Source: a virus
Virus record (IMG/VR): IMGVR_UViG_3300036770_004266
Coordinates: 1-57,779 of that record
Length of the DNA: 57,779 nt
Reading direction: 5' to 3' (one strand)
Shown here: positions 21,004 to 30,602 of the stretch, one piece after another
Layout: every line of letters starts with the position of its first letter
How positions within the stretch are numbered: the first letter of the stretch is position 1
The notes under the pieces: generated by a model
Seen by the model: only the letters and a program-made list of their open reading frames with translations
Told to the model about the DNA's origin: nothing
Databases searched by the model: none
Made by a program: the position numbers and the translations under genes

Positions 21004-21743
21004 TATTGTTTTCTCCACGGAAATTTAGTTTCATATTTTTGTTCCATCATCTTATTTCCCTGAAGGAAAAATTCTGCCCTAACAGAATCTGGTCGATTGC
21101 CTACTCGATAATTCAATGTATATTCGCCAGTAGTCTGATGGGTAAACTTGTGCTGCAAAAGTATCTGCATTAGCAAGCGATCTACCTCCGGTTGCTCTTC
21201 GGGATGCCTTGCCCTGCGATACCATATCGAGGATGTCTGCAATGCTATACTTAAAGGCAAGCAATAACATCCAACATCGACAAAAAATTCCCTATCGCTC
21301 AGACAGGTCGGCCAAAGGCCCAGGCTTTCGCAATCATCATTACAAACATACTCGCCCCCAGAGTTTACAATTTTTCTGAGAGAAAATGCCCAATCATAAT
21401 GTTTAACTACGCCCATTAATGATTCTAAATGGTTAGAATCTATCCAATTATCCTCATCCAAAAAACAAACATAGTCAGTATCAATTAGATATGGGGCAGA
21501 TCCATAAATTCTATGCCCATTATATCCACCTGCCCCCGTATTACTATATAACCATAACACTTCAATATTTTCATCTTCCTGGTATGGTTCTAAAATGTCT
21601 CTAACTTTTTCCCAGTATTGATTTCCATCCACTACAATAAAATGCTTGTAATTATCATAGCTTTGATTTTGTACTGAAGTTATACACTTTTCTAAATATT
21701 TTGTCCCCGTAGTCGGGGTAATAACCGTAACTTTTTTATCCAT
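21003..21743 (-). CDS. Glycosyltransferase family 2
   Basis: A 246-aa GT-A enzyme. VTVITPTTGTKYLEKCI at the start and VCFLDEDNW (about 91-99, a DxD-type metal motif) are characteristic of GT2. A hypervariable acceptor domain follows. It overlaps both neighbours by a few bases, so it is part of a single polycistronic sugar operon. Confidence 0.85.
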   Translation of the reverse strand: MDKKVTVITPTTGTKYLEKCITSVQNQSYDNYKHFIVVDGNQYWEKVRDILEPYQEDENIEVLWLYSNTGAGGYNGHRIYGSAPYLIDTDYVCFLDEDNWIDSNHLESLMGVVKHYDWAFSLRKIVNSGGEYVCNDDCESLGLWPTCLSDREFFVDVGCYCLPLSIALQTSSIWYRRARHPEEQPEVDRLLMQILLQHKFTHQTTGEYTLNYRVGNRPDSVRAEFFLQGNKMMEQKYETKFPWRKQ

Positions 21744-22422
21744 AATTTACTACCTCGATTCCCCTAGGCACTCTAACAGGTATTCCGCCATCTTCTATTT
21801 TTCTAGCATTGTGATAAAATATTCTACCTTTTAACATTCCTTGTAGAAACATCTGAAAAGCCAAATTGTTTATGCCGCTATTAATTACATGTACTTCTTT
21901 TGCTTCTGCCATTGCCTTAACATAATCTAATACGTCTGACGTATCATCTTTCTCAGCATAATGCCTAGGTAAATTGCTGTCTATAGTAAGTTCTATCTTT
22001 TTTGCTGAGCAAGTATCATGTATAAAAATATATTCTTCGCCTAGTTTATTTACAATACTCTCATATAATTTTGTTTCTAATCTTTTAGGAAACTTAAATT
22101 TCGAGTATTCATACTCAGGACTCAATGATAACTGTTTATAGAAAGATTCTTCAAATGCAGTATAATCACAATTAGAAAATCCAACCATCAATATGGGCAT
22201 TTTCAATTCTGCAGAATAAACTCCAGTATCCTCAAACTCATTAGTTACCGGCAAAACTTTAATCTGGGGAAAATCCTCATATAAATGCTTAACTGTTTCC
22301 AAGTAATGCCTTTTACATATTAAGTTAATTTCATCATATTGCTCTGTTAATGCATGTACCAATCCATTACACATAAAATGGTCGCCCATTCCAGTATGAT
22401 GATGTAGTATTATTCTTGACAT
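21736..22422 (-). CDS. GT9-like (heptosyltransferase-type) protein
   Basis: A 228-aa protein. The start HHHTGMGDHFMCNGLVHAL resembles the GDxxxxxGxVxAL segment of ADP-heptose/GT9-type GT-B enzymes, and the C-terminal half has a sugar-nucleotide-type HVINSGINNLAFQMFL. It is shorter than cellular heptosyltransferases (about 320 aa). Substrate unknown. It overlaps the upstream gene by 13 bases. Confidence 0.55.
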   Translation of the reverse strand: MSRIILHHHTGMGDHFMCNGLVHALTEQYDEINLICKRHYLETVKHLYEDFPQIKVLPVTNEFEDTGVYSAELKMPILMVGFSNCDYTAFEESFYKQLSLSPEYEYSKFKFPKRLETKLYESIVNKLGEEYIFIHDTCSAKKIELTIDSNLPRHYAEKDDTSDVLDYVKAMAEAKEVHVINSGINNLAFQMFLQGMLKGRIFYHNARKIEDGGIPVRVPRGIEVVNYG

Positions 22423-23051
22423 AGTTTTCCTTCATATATGGGTATCTCATTCTCGTCATATGTCTGACCAATAAAATCCTTGCCAATATTCAAATAGCTA
22501 TTTCTCATCCAGACCGTTTCCTTAATACCATACACAAAAGAATTTAACTGATACTTGGGCCAAATTATATCTCGAAGATAATATTGATCAACCAAATACT
22601 TGTGGGTATTATTATACTGAGCCATATTCCTATGATCGGGTATATCTAGCCCATCCTTAATTCCCCACATACCTGCAAGAATGGGAAATTCGTAATGATG
22701 TAAATGATCTCGAATAATGCACAATTTAGTATCAGTATTTAACCAATCGGATACAATTATTCTTTCCCTCTCCGAGAGCCTAGAATCGGTATCCCTGGAT
22801 AAAACGATTGTATCCTTTTCCATTGCTCTAAATCTCCAGAAGGCACCAAAGGTACCATCATCAACCTTAATGGTCTTAGAGTTCGTAAACTGATTCAATG
22901 CTGATATAATTATCCCGGGTACAGAAGAATCATAATAAAAATGACATTCCCATCCTACAAAATGTATCTGAGCTAATTGTGCATTTCGTATAGCACCTAC
23001 TGTATATTTAGGATTGTCTCCCCAAATACTAAATGATATAATTTTTGTCAT
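22410..23051 (-). CDS. Putative glycosyltransferase (DxD type)
   Basis: A 213-aa protein with IISFSIWGDNPKYTVGAIRN at the start and VLSRDTDSRLSERE (about 83-96), a DxD-containing motif like those of GT-A transferases. MRDH-like IIRDHLHHYEFPILAGMWG follows. I associate this arrangement with proteins encoded in viral and bacterial polysaccharide loci. Activity is inferred. Confidence 0.6.
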   Translation of the reverse strand: MTKIISFSIWGDNPKYTVGAIRNAQLAQIHFVGWECHFYYDSSVPGIIISALNQFTNSKTIKVDDGTFGAFWRFRAMEKDTIVLSRDTDSRLSERERIIVSDWLNTDTKLCIIRDHLHHYEFPILAGMWGIKDGLDIPDHRNMAQYNNTHKYLVDQYYLRDIIWPKYQLNSFVYGIKETVWMRNSYLNIGKDFIGQTYDENEIPIYEGKLCQE

Positions 23052-23758
23052 TGTTTGAGAAAGTATTTGACTAGATTAAATCTATTACCCTTTACATATC
23101 CAAATGCTTCTTGTATATCGGAATCTAAACTATTATATAGATCCCACATCTCTTTCTCCGCAAGTTCCTTATTATAATTTGTTCCTGGGGGGTGATCTAT
23201 AGTGTGAGAGTAATCTCGTATAACAGGACGCTTATTCATATAGGATAATGCGGGGAATACTATATCCCAACACCATCCCATTGTATAAGGTCTAAAATCC
23301 AAATTGCGTTGTTTATATAGATCAATTATATCCTTATGAATAAACCAACAAGTACAATCTGTATTGGCAACAGCTTTGAGATTTTTATTTGGAATTCTAA
23401 TGGTGTCAATATCGGTCTTAGAAGAATCATACCAAGTATAATCTACATTTGGGGCATAAATCCCGCAGTTGGTTTCGTTAAATGCAGACTCTGCATCTTT
23501 ATATAATTGTTCCCAGTTTTCATATGAGGCATCCCCCTGAATATGGAACAGGACATCTCCAGTAAATAATTCTATGGCTTTAACGAATTGGGCAGTAAAG
23601 TAACTTTCCTCTCCAATATTATGCCATTCATTTTCTCTAAAAAGATCGTCACTATTAATGACGATAGGAGTTACACCTATCTTGTGTAACTGAGCAATCT
23701 TTTGTTTTGTCTTTTCGTATTGCCCTCGCCAATTGAAAATAAAGGTTTGTATATTCAT
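23048..23758 (-). CDS. Putative glycosyltransferase (GT-A like)
   Basis: A 236-aa protein with FIFNWRGQYEKTKQKI at the start, a DxD-like FHIQGDASY (about 71-79) and a C-terminal helical region. The pattern fits a GT2-like fold with a dispersed signature. It overlaps both neighbours by 4 bases. Substrate unknown. Confidence 0.55.
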   Translation of the reverse strand: MNIQTFIFNWRGQYEKTKQKIAQLHKIGVTPIVINSDDLFRENEWHNIGEESYFTAQFVKAIELFTGDVLFHIQGDASYENWEQLYKDAESAFNETNCGIYAPNVDYTWYDSSKTDIDTIRIPNKNLKAVANTDCTCWFIHKDIIDLYKQRNLDFRPYTMGWCWDIVFPALSYMNKRPVIRDYSHTIDHPPGTNYNKELAEKEMWDLYNSLDSDIQEAFGYVKGNRFNLVKYFLKQ

Positions 23759-24630
23759 TGTCTCATCTCAATCTTATTATAAACAACTGCATCGAACCAA
23801 TTAAGAAAATTATTAAGTAACATATAATCCTTCGGCAATCCATTTAAAAGTGGGGGTTGTTCCAAATACATATTATATAATCTGTCATTAGAATCTATGT
23901 ACATTACGCGCTCTACGAGCTTGTCTAAATTTTTAAAATCATGAGCATTAATAAATGCATCCTGATTAAAGTCCGAAGTAACTAAGGGATTACCCCAGTA
24001 TATAGGAACAGTACCAGCATAAAAGGCATGAAGAATCTTTTCTGTAGTATATCCGGGATGCGAATACGACTCAAAACAAATATTAAATTTTCTAGTTGCT
24101 AGAAAATCTATTTTAGCTTTTTCTCCATCGAGTTTAATATCTATATTATTAAACACTTTGCCCGGACTATCTACTCGTTTAATCTTATCTAACATCTGAA
24201 AGAAATCATTACGATATTTGCAGTTAGGGTTGCCAACTACAAAAGAACAAAAGTCTGTTTTTTCCTTTATTTCTCGATCACCTAAGATGTGGTAATAGTC
24301 ATATCCAGAATTATGAATATTTTCCAAAGACCACATATAGATTACATATAAAGGTAATCTATAATGCCAGGGATTAAAATTATGATCGAAGGAAATAGCA
24401 TAGTGACAATCATAATCTTCTGGACGTTGGTTTTCCCCAGTATAGAATATTTTAACTACATCCTTTTTATCATACTGTTTATTTGATTCTCCAAAATTTC
24501 TATCACCAAAAATTAAATACTCGGGATTTTTATTATCAATCTCGACATCATATCTATTGGATAATAAGCTATGGAAAAACCTAGCTAGGTGTTCATGAGT
24601 ATCAGCAAATCCTAATTTTAATTTCTTCAT
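23755..24630 (-). CDS. GT10-family (alpha-1,3-fucosyltransferase-like) transferase
   Basis: A 291-aa protein with the GT10 signature FNICFESYSHPGYTTEKI (182-199), then AFYAGTVPIYWGNP. GT10 enzymes move L-fucose, or a related deoxy-sugar, from a GDP donor. The same operon encodes Gmd, a Fcl/ColC-like reductase and a ColD-like dehydratase, so GDP-fucose or GDP-colitose is the likely donor. The acceptor is unknown. Confidence 0.85.
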   Translation of the reverse strand: MKKLKLGFADTHEHLARFFHSLLSNRYDVEIDNKNPEYLIFGDRNFGESNKQYDKKDVVKIFYTGENQRPEDYDCHYAISFDHNFNPWHYRLPLYVIYMWSLENIHNSGYDYYHILGDREIKEKTDFCSFVVGNPNCKYRNDFFQMLDKIKRVDSPGKVFNNIDIKLDGEKAKIDFLATRKFNICFESYSHPGYTTEKILHAFYAGTVPIYWGNPLVTSDFNQDAFINAHDFKNLDKLVERVMYIDSNDRLYNMYLEQPPLLNGLPKDYMLLNNFLNWFDAVVYNKIEMRQ

Positions 24631-25631
24631 AAGCTAGCTGCCAATTCATCTAAAGCATTGGTTACAATTTTCTTGTCTCGATCATTTAAAACATTATGAT
24701 CTAATTTAGTCTTACCGTCGTCCGACCAACCGATCATAACTATTTTATAGTCGGCTTCAAATTTTAGATCCCAAGACATTGTCTCAGTCGTACCCGGAAT
24801 GCCAGCATGAAAAGCATTGCCCCAGCTACTATTAAAGGATAAAAACTTTTTCTGTTTATCCATATAATTTTCCTTTGTCTCACAGAAAACATATGGTCCA
24901 GAATTCTTACCTACAATGGCATCACATAAAGTACTTAGGTATGAGATCTCTTGCATATCACAAATATTATTTTGCTTATCTTCCCAAGGAGCACGAGTTT
25001 CTGATACTACAGTATCCTGAATAATATCATCAGTAAACAAAATATTAGGAACTTCGGTATAGAACTTCTCAGTACATATAAAATGAATCTGAGGATATTT
25101 AGGTGCCACTTCTTCTATCTGCTCTTTCATATTAGGTTGAAAGGATTGGCCCGACTTGACTGATCCGTTACAAATTAAAATTTTCTTATACTCAGAATTT
25201 GCGGAAATATACTCAGCAATATTGGTGGTCTCAAATTTAGTATAATCTATGGACGGCAAATAAAATTCTTTTTCGCGCATCTGAAGATCGGTTTCAAAGC
25301 ATTTGTTAACCATTTCATAGACTACTTTCCATGAAGCCCGAAGGGAATCCATATTGATACCGCCATGCTTACAGAATAAATCCCAATGGCATCCTATCCA
25401 AGTATTAATGTATAGTGTATCATCATCCTGATAAAAAGGAGTCTTTGGATCTAAATGTCCTGGGTCGCCTACCTTTGGTATATCAAGATCCCTAGTTAAT
25501 TTTGGATGATTAAAATGTAGGTATTCATACTCTACCTCATCGCCAAGCGTATCCTTAATTTGTCTAATAAATTCTTTGTGGGTGTGAAGATCCCCTCGAT
25601 GATAATGATTAAAAAATACTATCTTAGCCAT
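24627..25631 (-). CDS. Putative GT-B glycosyltransferase
   Basis: A 334-aa protein with a two-domain look: an N-terminal segment MAKIVFFNHYHRGDLHTHKE and a C-terminal half with KKILICNGSVKSGQSF, then ISYLSTLCDAIVGKNSGPY, as seen in GT-B sugar-binding regions. I cannot assign a CAZy family. It sits between the DUF4254-like gene and GT10 with small overlaps. Confidence 0.5.
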   Translation of the reverse strand: MAKIVFFNHYHRGDLHTHKEFIRQIKDTLGDEVEYEYLHFNHPKLTRDLDIPKVGDPGHLDPKTPFYQDDDTLYINTWIGCHWDLFCKHGGINMDSLRASWKVVYEMVNKCFETDLQMREKEFYLPSIDYTKFETTNIAEYISANSEYKKILICNGSVKSGQSFQPNMKEQIEEVAPKYPQIHFICTEKFYTEVPNILFTDDIIQDTVVSETRAPWEDKQNNICDMQEISYLSTLCDAIVGKNSGPYVFCETKENYMDKQKKFLSFNSSWGNAFHAGIPGTTETMSWDLKFEADYKIVMIGWSDDGKTKLDHNVLNDRDKKIVTNALDELAASL

Positions 25632-25968
25632 TGTCTATTCCTTTATATAATTTGACAGAATCCTCTCGCAGAGATTTATTATTAGCAATGGCATCATCTA
25701 CAAGTAAATTAACTGCCTGCACAAACTTGGGTCTTTTTACTTTAAAGCAAATGTCGCACTTTCTTTTTAGCTCTGCGATTTCCTCGTCTGTTTTTGCCGC
25801 TTGGATAGCATCTTCGAGCATCCACATCCTTATATGAATAATGGCCAGCTTCTCTACAACCTCTCCTAAATTATCCGTTGCGATATATTCTGCATCCGGC
25901 AGTTCCCCTTTAGAAAGCACTCGATCTACAGTATCCTTAATTACCTTTTCAAAAGTTTCACCCAGCAT
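25624..25968 (-). CDS. DUF4254-like hypothetical protein
   Basis: A 114-aa helical protein. ATDNLGEVVEKLAIIHIRMW followed by KRKCDICFKVKRPKF resembles small helical proteins (DUF4254-type) found beside glycosyltransferases. It overlaps ColD-like by 11 bases and the next gene by 8. It may be an accessory factor of the sugar cluster; function unknown. Confidence 0.5.
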   Translation of the reverse strand: MLGETFEKVIKDTVDRVLSKGELPDAEYIATDNLGEVVEKLAIIHIRMWMLEDAIQAAKTDEEIAELKRKCDICFKVKRPKFVQAVNLLVDDAIANNKSLREDSVKLYKGIDNG

Positions 25969-27151
25969 TTATTTTCCTCAGAATATCGTTTAAAAATTTC
26001 ATATCAGAATCATTTACAAAATGACTATTACCGATATATACTCCCTGTGTATGTAATAATTCCGCATTATTTTTGCTACCCGATTCCAACTTATATCCCT
26101 TATTCTTTAGAAAAGGTTGCCGCAATAGATTGCCACTAACTATGGGTCTATATTCTATACCATTCTCAGTAAAAACCTTTTTCATATTCTGCATTATCTC
26201 AGGAGTTTTACATATAAAGGGCAAGCAAAAACTACTATTACCTACAGCATTTTCTACATTATAAAATAAATTAGAATAATCGTCTATAATTTTACTAAAC
26301 AATTCCAAATTTCTTTTTCTTCTTTCTATCATACTATCCAAGCGCTTTAACTGAGAGGATCCTAGGACAGCACAAATCTCATGGTTTCTAAAATTATAAC
26401 CCTCGGTCATAAAAAGAAACTGTTTATCTATCTCCGGCCACATATCAGCATGAATATTTGGAACTAATGATTCCCTAGCCATGCCATGACTTCTTTTCAT
26501 TTTCATAAGGTCATATAATTCCACACTATCTGTAGAAATCATGCCTCCTTCGATTGTAGACATGTGATGACCAAAATAGAAACTAAAGGTTGCACCTAAA
26601 CTGCTGGCGCCTATTTTTCTACCATCTCGTCCTACTGCACCGTGAGATTCGCAAACATCATCTATGAATAATGCATCTCTGAAAATACTACGAATATTTT
26701 CATTGTCTGCAGGATATCCAAGCAGATGAGTAGTGAATATCATTTTAATATCCGGATGCTTCTTAGCAATCTCATATGCATGGGCAGTATCAAAACTAAA
26801 ATTATATAAATTAATGTCGCAGAAGATTGGTTTTAATCCCAACTGCATAATTGGGGCAATATTGGTTACCCATGTGCATGCCGGAACTAATACTTTAGAG
26901 CCATTCTTTATGCGATACTTTTCTTTAACGGCATCGACGAGTAAGAGATTTGCTGTACTGCCAGAGGATACGTATAATGAGTATTTACTACCTAGCCAAT
27001 CATTCCATTCTTGCTCAAACTTTTTTACTTTTTCGCCGTTGGTAAATTTCTTTGTCGTAAGAGCAAAGTATGCCATCTTTAGACGATCCGTAAAAGTGAT
27101 TGTCTCTCCCATTAGGGGCCATCTTACTATGCTTTGTTTTCCAGATACCAT
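25958..27151 (-). CDS. colD: ColD-like GDP-4-keto-6-deoxymannose 3-dehydratase
   Basis: A 397-aa DegT-fold PLP protein. At the place of the usual PLP lysine it has GHHMSTIEGG (194-203): the Lys is replaced by His, the hallmark of the sugar 3-dehydratases ColD and RfbH. The length (ColD about 390 aa), lack of an iron-sulphur domain and the Gmd neighbour favour ColD, which makes the precursor of GDP-L-colitose. Active site DDVCESHGA (164-172) is intact. The ribosome site is GAGGACT. It overlaps the reductase gene by 25 bases. A PMP-dependent dehydratase rather than an aminotransferase is the firm part. Confidence 0.8.
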   Translation of the reverse strand: MVSGKQSIVRWPLMGETITFTDRLKMAYFALTTKKFTNGEKVKKFEQEWNDWLGSKYSLYVSSGSTANLLLVDAVKEKYRIKNGSKVLVPACTWVTNIAPIMQLGLKPIFCDINLYNFSFDTAHAYEIAKKHPDIKMIFTTHLLGYPADNENIRSIFRDALFIDDVCESHGAVGRDGRKIGASSLGATFSFYFGHHMSTIEGGMISTDSVELYDLMKMKRSHGMARESLVPNIHADMWPEIDKQFLFMTEGYNFRNHEICAVLGSSQLKRLDSMIERRKRNLELFSKIIDDYSNLFYNVENAVGNSSFCLPFICKTPEIMQNMKKVFTENGIEYRPIVSGNLLRQPFLKNKGYKLESGSKNNAELLHTQGVYIGNSHFVNDSDMKFLNDILRKINAG

Positions 27152-28056
27152 TCTACAGTCCTCTTCAAACCTTCATCAAAGTTAACCTTAGGATACCAAC
27201 CAAGGGATCTAAGCTTGGAATTATCCATCTTTCTCCTTGGGGTGCCGTTAGGCTTATCCGTGTTCCAATATATCTTTCCATCAAACTTCATTTCTTTACA
27301 AAGTCTTTCAGCAAGATCCTTAATTGTGAATTCCTCATCGCTGCCAACATTTACAAATTCTGGTTCATTATAATTTTCCATCAACCAATAACAAGCATCA
27401 GCAAGATCGTCTACATATAAAAATTCTCGAGTAGGGGTGCCATCGCCCCAACATTCAATTTCATCAGAACCGCTTTTCATAGCATTGTTTATCTTAGTTA
27501 AAATACCCGGAATAACGTGTCCGTGCTCTGGTATAAAATTATCATTGGGGCCATAAAGATTTGCGGGCATACAACTAATGGCATTAAAGCCATACTGCCT
27601 TCTATAATACTCACACATCCTTAAACCTGTAATTTTTGCTAATGCGTAACCTTCATTAGTAGGCTCCAACGGTGCGGTCAAAAGATATTCCTCCCTGATA
27701 GGTTGAGGAGTAACTTTTGGATAGATACAAGCAGATCCAAGAAATAACAATTTTTTACATCCATTCCTATATGCAGAATCTATAACATTGATCTGAATAG
27801 CGAGATTATCATAAATAAATTCTCCAGGATTGGTCCAGTTCCAATTAATGCCTCCGACCTTTGCTGCAGCTAAAAAAACATATTCTGGCTTTTCTTGTTC
27901 AAAAAATTCTCTAACCGCCCATTGGTCTCTTAAATCTAGTTGCGATTTAGATACCAATACCAAGTTATTATATCCTTCTGTCTCCAATTTCCTTACTATG
28001 GCAGAGCCAACCAATCCCCGGTGGCCTGCTACAAATATTTTACTATTCTTTTCCAT
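27127..28056 (-). CDS. GDP-L-fucose synthase / GDP-colitose synthase-like reductase
   Basis: A 309-aa SDR enzyme. NAD(P) motif GHRGLVGS (11-18) and catalytic S108, Y137 and K141 (GSACIYP, YALAK) match Fcl. Fcl makes GDP-L-fucose from the Gmd product. Homologous ColC makes GDP-L-colitose from the ColD product. Both Gmd and ColD-like genes are here, so either end product is possible. The ribosome site AGGAATTAAG precedes ATG. Confidence 0.85.
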   Translation of the reverse strand: MEKNSKIFVAGHRGLVGSAIVRKLETEGYNNLVLVSKSQLDLRDQWAVREFFEQEKPEYVFLAAAKVGGINWNWTNPGEFIYDNLAIQINVIDSAYRNGCKKLLFLGSACIYPKVTPQPIREEYLLTAPLEPTNEGYALAKITGLRMCEYYRRQYGFNAISCMPANLYGPNDNFIPEHGHVIPGILTKINNAMKSGSDEIECWGDGTPTREFLYVDDLADACYWLMENYNEPEFVNVGSDEEFTIKDLAERLCKEMKFDGKIYWNTDKPNGTPRRKMDNSKLRSLGWYPKVNFDEGLKRTVEWYLENKA

Positions 28057-28057
28057 C

Positions 28058-28699
28058 TTAATTCCTCAAAGTAAAAACATAATCGTGCTTTGATAATTGC
28101 TCTTCCAATTTATGAGTATCCTTTACATATTCCTCTATCTGAGTTATGTCCAAATGCCATTCTACAAGTAAAACCTTTGGCTCATATTTCGATAGGTTAA
28201 ATCCCTTTAATACTTCTAGCTCATACCCCTCAACATCCAATGAAAAGAAATCAACCCTGACTATATTATTTTCTTCTAATATAGAATCTAAAGTCCTCGC
28301 AGGAATAGTAAATTCTTTAGTGGTATCATTGTCTGTTTTCGGGGACATCCAGGTCTCATCTTTCCTGAGGGGAGAATCTTGAGGTGCTGTCATAAGTCCC
28401 GGATCTCCAGAATATACATTTCTATGTATCATAGTTATACTGCTATCCGAAAATTCTTTGGATACCAATGCATAATTATATACTATGGAATTTTTTCGTA
28501 TATCTTTACATAGATAATAGGCATCGGAATTAGGTTCAACTAAAATACCTTTCCATCCTTTATATTTTTCAAGATGCCAGGTATTACTTTGAGTAAATCC
28601 ATCTGCTCCGCCGACTTCTATATAGAACCCGTTGTCGAAGTTAAGATACTTTTCAGTAACCCGCTGATTGATATTCTCGAAGCAAGGAGGAAACAACAT
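28058..28699 (-). CDS. FkbM-family methyltransferase
   Basis: A 213-aa SAM-dependent methyltransferase with FYIEVGGADGFTQSNTWHLE (motif I), then GILVEPN, and FFSLDVEGYELEVLKGF, all typical of FkbM (Methyltransf_21). The ATG at 28699 overlaps the gmd stop (TAATG) and is preferred to an upstream GTG. It would methylate a sugar hydroxyl of the glycan product. Confidence 0.85.
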   Translation of the reverse strand: MLFPPCFENINQRVTEKYLNFDNGFYIEVGGADGFTQSNTWHLEKYKGWKGILVEPNSDAYYLCKDIRKNSIVYNYALVSKEFSDSSITMIHRNVYSGDPGLMTAPQDSPLRKDETWMSPKTDNDTTKEFTIPARTLDSILEENNIVRVDFFSLDVEGYELEVLKGFNLSKYEPKVLLVEWHLDITQIEEYVKDTHKLEEQLSKHDYVFTLRN

Positions 28700-29712
28700 T
28701 AATAGCACTCACACATTTCTTGAACCAATGCATTAAAGTCATATTCAGGTTCCCACCCAAGTACAGTTTTAGCTTTTGTAGGATCACCTAATAGTGTCTC
28801 AACCTCAGCAGGCCTAAAATACTTAGGGTCTACTTTAACTACAGTATTGCCCGTCTTTTTATCAACACCTATTTCATCTAAGCCTGCCCCTCTCCAGTCA
28901 ATCTCCATACCAAAATACGGAGCGCAGGCTTCTACGAATTCCCTAACAGAATACTGTTTACCCGTCGCAATAACAAAATCTTCAGGAGTGTCCTGTTGTA
29001 AGATTAGCCACATTGCTTTAACATAATCCTTAGCATGTCCCCAATCTCGAAGGGCATTTAAATTGCCGAGATATAAACAATCCTGGTCACCGTTACTAAT
29101 ATTGTATAGTGCATCAGTAATTTTCTTAGTTACAAAATTAAATCCTCTACGAGGTGACTCGTGATTAAAAAGAATACCCGAGCAACAGAACATATTATAC
29201 GATTCTCGATAGTTCTTTACAATCCAGTACGCATACAATTTCGCTACACCATATGGAGATCTAGGATAGAACGGGGTAGTTTCTTTTTGCGGAATTTCTT
29301 GAACCAATCCATATAGTTCAGATGTAGATGCTTGATAAATTTTTACCTTATCCTCTATACCTAAAAGCCTGACCGCTTCTAATAATTTTAGGGTTCCTAG
29401 AGCGTCCACCTGTGCTGTATATTCTGGGGTTTCAAAAGATACCTTAACATGACTTTGTGCCGCTAAATTATAAATTTCCGTTGGCATATACCTTTTAATG
29501 ATTCCCATAATGGATAGGGAATCAGTAATGTCGCCGTAGTGCAATTTTAATTTGGGGTTATTATAAAGGTGATCTATTCTTTCAGTATTGATCGAGGAAC
29601 TTCTTCTGACAACACCGTGAACGTCATATCCTTTTTCTAAAAGTAATTCTGCAAGATAAGAACCGTCCTGCCCGGTTATGCCTGTAATTAAGGCAACCTT
29701 GTTGGATTTCAT
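28699..29712 (-). CDS. gmd: GDP-mannose 4,6-dehydratase
   Basis: A 337-aa SDR enzyme with NADP motif GITGQDGSY (11-19), [15 protein letters not shown], the catalytic TSELYG and [11 protein letters not shown]. It makes GDP-4-keto-6-deoxy-D-mannose, the branch point to GDP-L-fucose, GDP-colitose and others. The ATG overlaps the stop of the GT11-like gene (TAATG). Confidence 0.95.
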   Translation of the reverse strand: MKSNKVALITGITGQDGSYLAELLLEKGYDVHGVVRRSSSINTERIDHLYNNPKLKLHYGDITDSLSIMGIIKRYMPTEIYNLAAQSHVKVSFETPEYTAQVDALGTLKLLEAVRLLGIEDKVKIYQASTSELYGLVQEIPQKETTPFYPRSPYGVAKLYAYWIVKNYRESYNMFCCSGILFNHESPRRGFNFVTKKITDALYNISNGDQDCLYLGNLNALRDWGHAKDYVKAMWLILQQDTPEDFVIATGKQYSVREFVEACAPYFGMEIDWRGAGLDEIGVDKKTGNTVVKVDPKYFRPAEVETLLGDPTKAKTVLGWEPEYDFNALVQEMCECY

Positions 29713-30557
29713 TACATTCTCCTAAATGATGTATCTTCAGTATAAGTTAATAATTTATTCAAGGTTTCAACGGAGGAGTTCCATTCACCTTTCTTTATAT
29801 ATTTATTACTATCTATCGGCATACAGTATACCTCGATATGTTCTTTTAACATCGAGGCATTCAAACTATTTTCAAACCATATATCCGTGCAATAAAATCT
29901 TTTTAAATTTGGCGAACATAGTGCCGCCGAAACAACGTAACTCCCTGAACCCGAACTTGCTAAATTTTTTGCCCGCAATAGAGTAGTATAACTTTCCTTC
30001 TCATCCAGTATATGAATAGGAATATTCATTCGCATAAAGAAGATATTGATTGGGCAATTTCTATCCTCGGAAAGTACGTAGATATTTTCGGGCCCATACA
30101 TTTCGACCAATTGTGCATAGTACATCAAAGGGTTTTGTATAAAATTAGGATGCGGATTATTATACGCATCGCCCGATCTTAAATGTATTACCAGAGTATC
30201 ATCACCTAAAGGTTTTGCCAATATATTATTACTATCTAATTTTAGATAGGGAAATATTAAGTGCTGGCATACTTGCCGCCTATTGTTGTTTAGTTTATCA
30301 ATATCAATATCAGGAAAGTCACACTCCGGACCATTAAAGTAATAAAAATAAGACCACTTATCCATATTACCTGGCTTCCGCTCTTCCCCAAAATGTAATT
30401 CTATATTATCAATGAAAGGGTGAGGTGCCATATCAAAATGAATTCCCCTTTCCCTGCAGTAATATATTGCATTGGATATTTGTTGTATATTGTTACCGAG
30501 CCGCCCAAACCATCTAGGTAAAAAGGCGCCAGGGTTAGTCCCAGGAGTAGTTGCCAT
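29712..30557 (-). CDS. GT11-like fucosyltransferase-type protein
   Basis: A 281-aa protein with [15 protein letters not shown], the HxRxGD-type motif of GT11 alpha-1,2-fucosyltransferases and related GDP-sugar enzymes. [15 protein letters not shown] at the N-terminus resembles the family's GxLGNQ start. The ATG at 30557 is chosen because an in-frame codon at 30581 lies inside the terminator hairpin. It opens the sugar operon, just after a terminator; no early promoter is obvious upstream. Confidence 0.65.
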   Translation of the reverse strand: MATTPGTNPGAFLPRWFGRLGNNIQQISNAIYYCRERGIHFDMAPHPFIDNIELHFGEERKPGNMDKWSYFYYFNGPECDFPDIDIDKLNNNRRQVCQHLIFPYLKLDSNNILAKPLGDDTLVIHLRSGDAYNNPHPNFIQNPLMYYAQLVEMYGPENIYVLSEDRNCPINIFFMRMNIPIHILDEKESYTTLLRAKNLASSGSGSYVVSAALCSPNLKRFYCTDIWFENSLNASMLKEHIEVYCMPIDSNKYIKKGEWNSSVETLNKLLTYTEDTSFRRM

Positions 30558-30560
30558 AAT

Positions 30561-30585
30561 AGAAAAAGGGTGCCGAAGCACCCTT
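30561..30585 (-). terminator. Rho-independent terminator with TTCG tetraloop
   Basis: Minus strand AAGGGTGC-TTCG-GCACCCTT then TTT. It follows the CobS-like gene and lies immediately before the first sugar-cluster gene, separating the two units. The sugar genes may depend on read-through or an unseen promoter. Confidence 0.85.
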
Positions 30586-30602
30586 ATATTTAAAAATTAA
30601 AT

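Noticed and set aside
27100-27420. Plus-strand ORFs across the sugar cluster
   Set aside because: They are shadows of strongly supported minus-strand enzymes and have no ribosome sites.
29799-29806. AATAAATA inside the GT11-like gene as a late promoter
   Set aside because: Internal to a coding sequence in AT-rich DNA, with no link to a transcript border; the same for similar boxes near 35345 and 41557.
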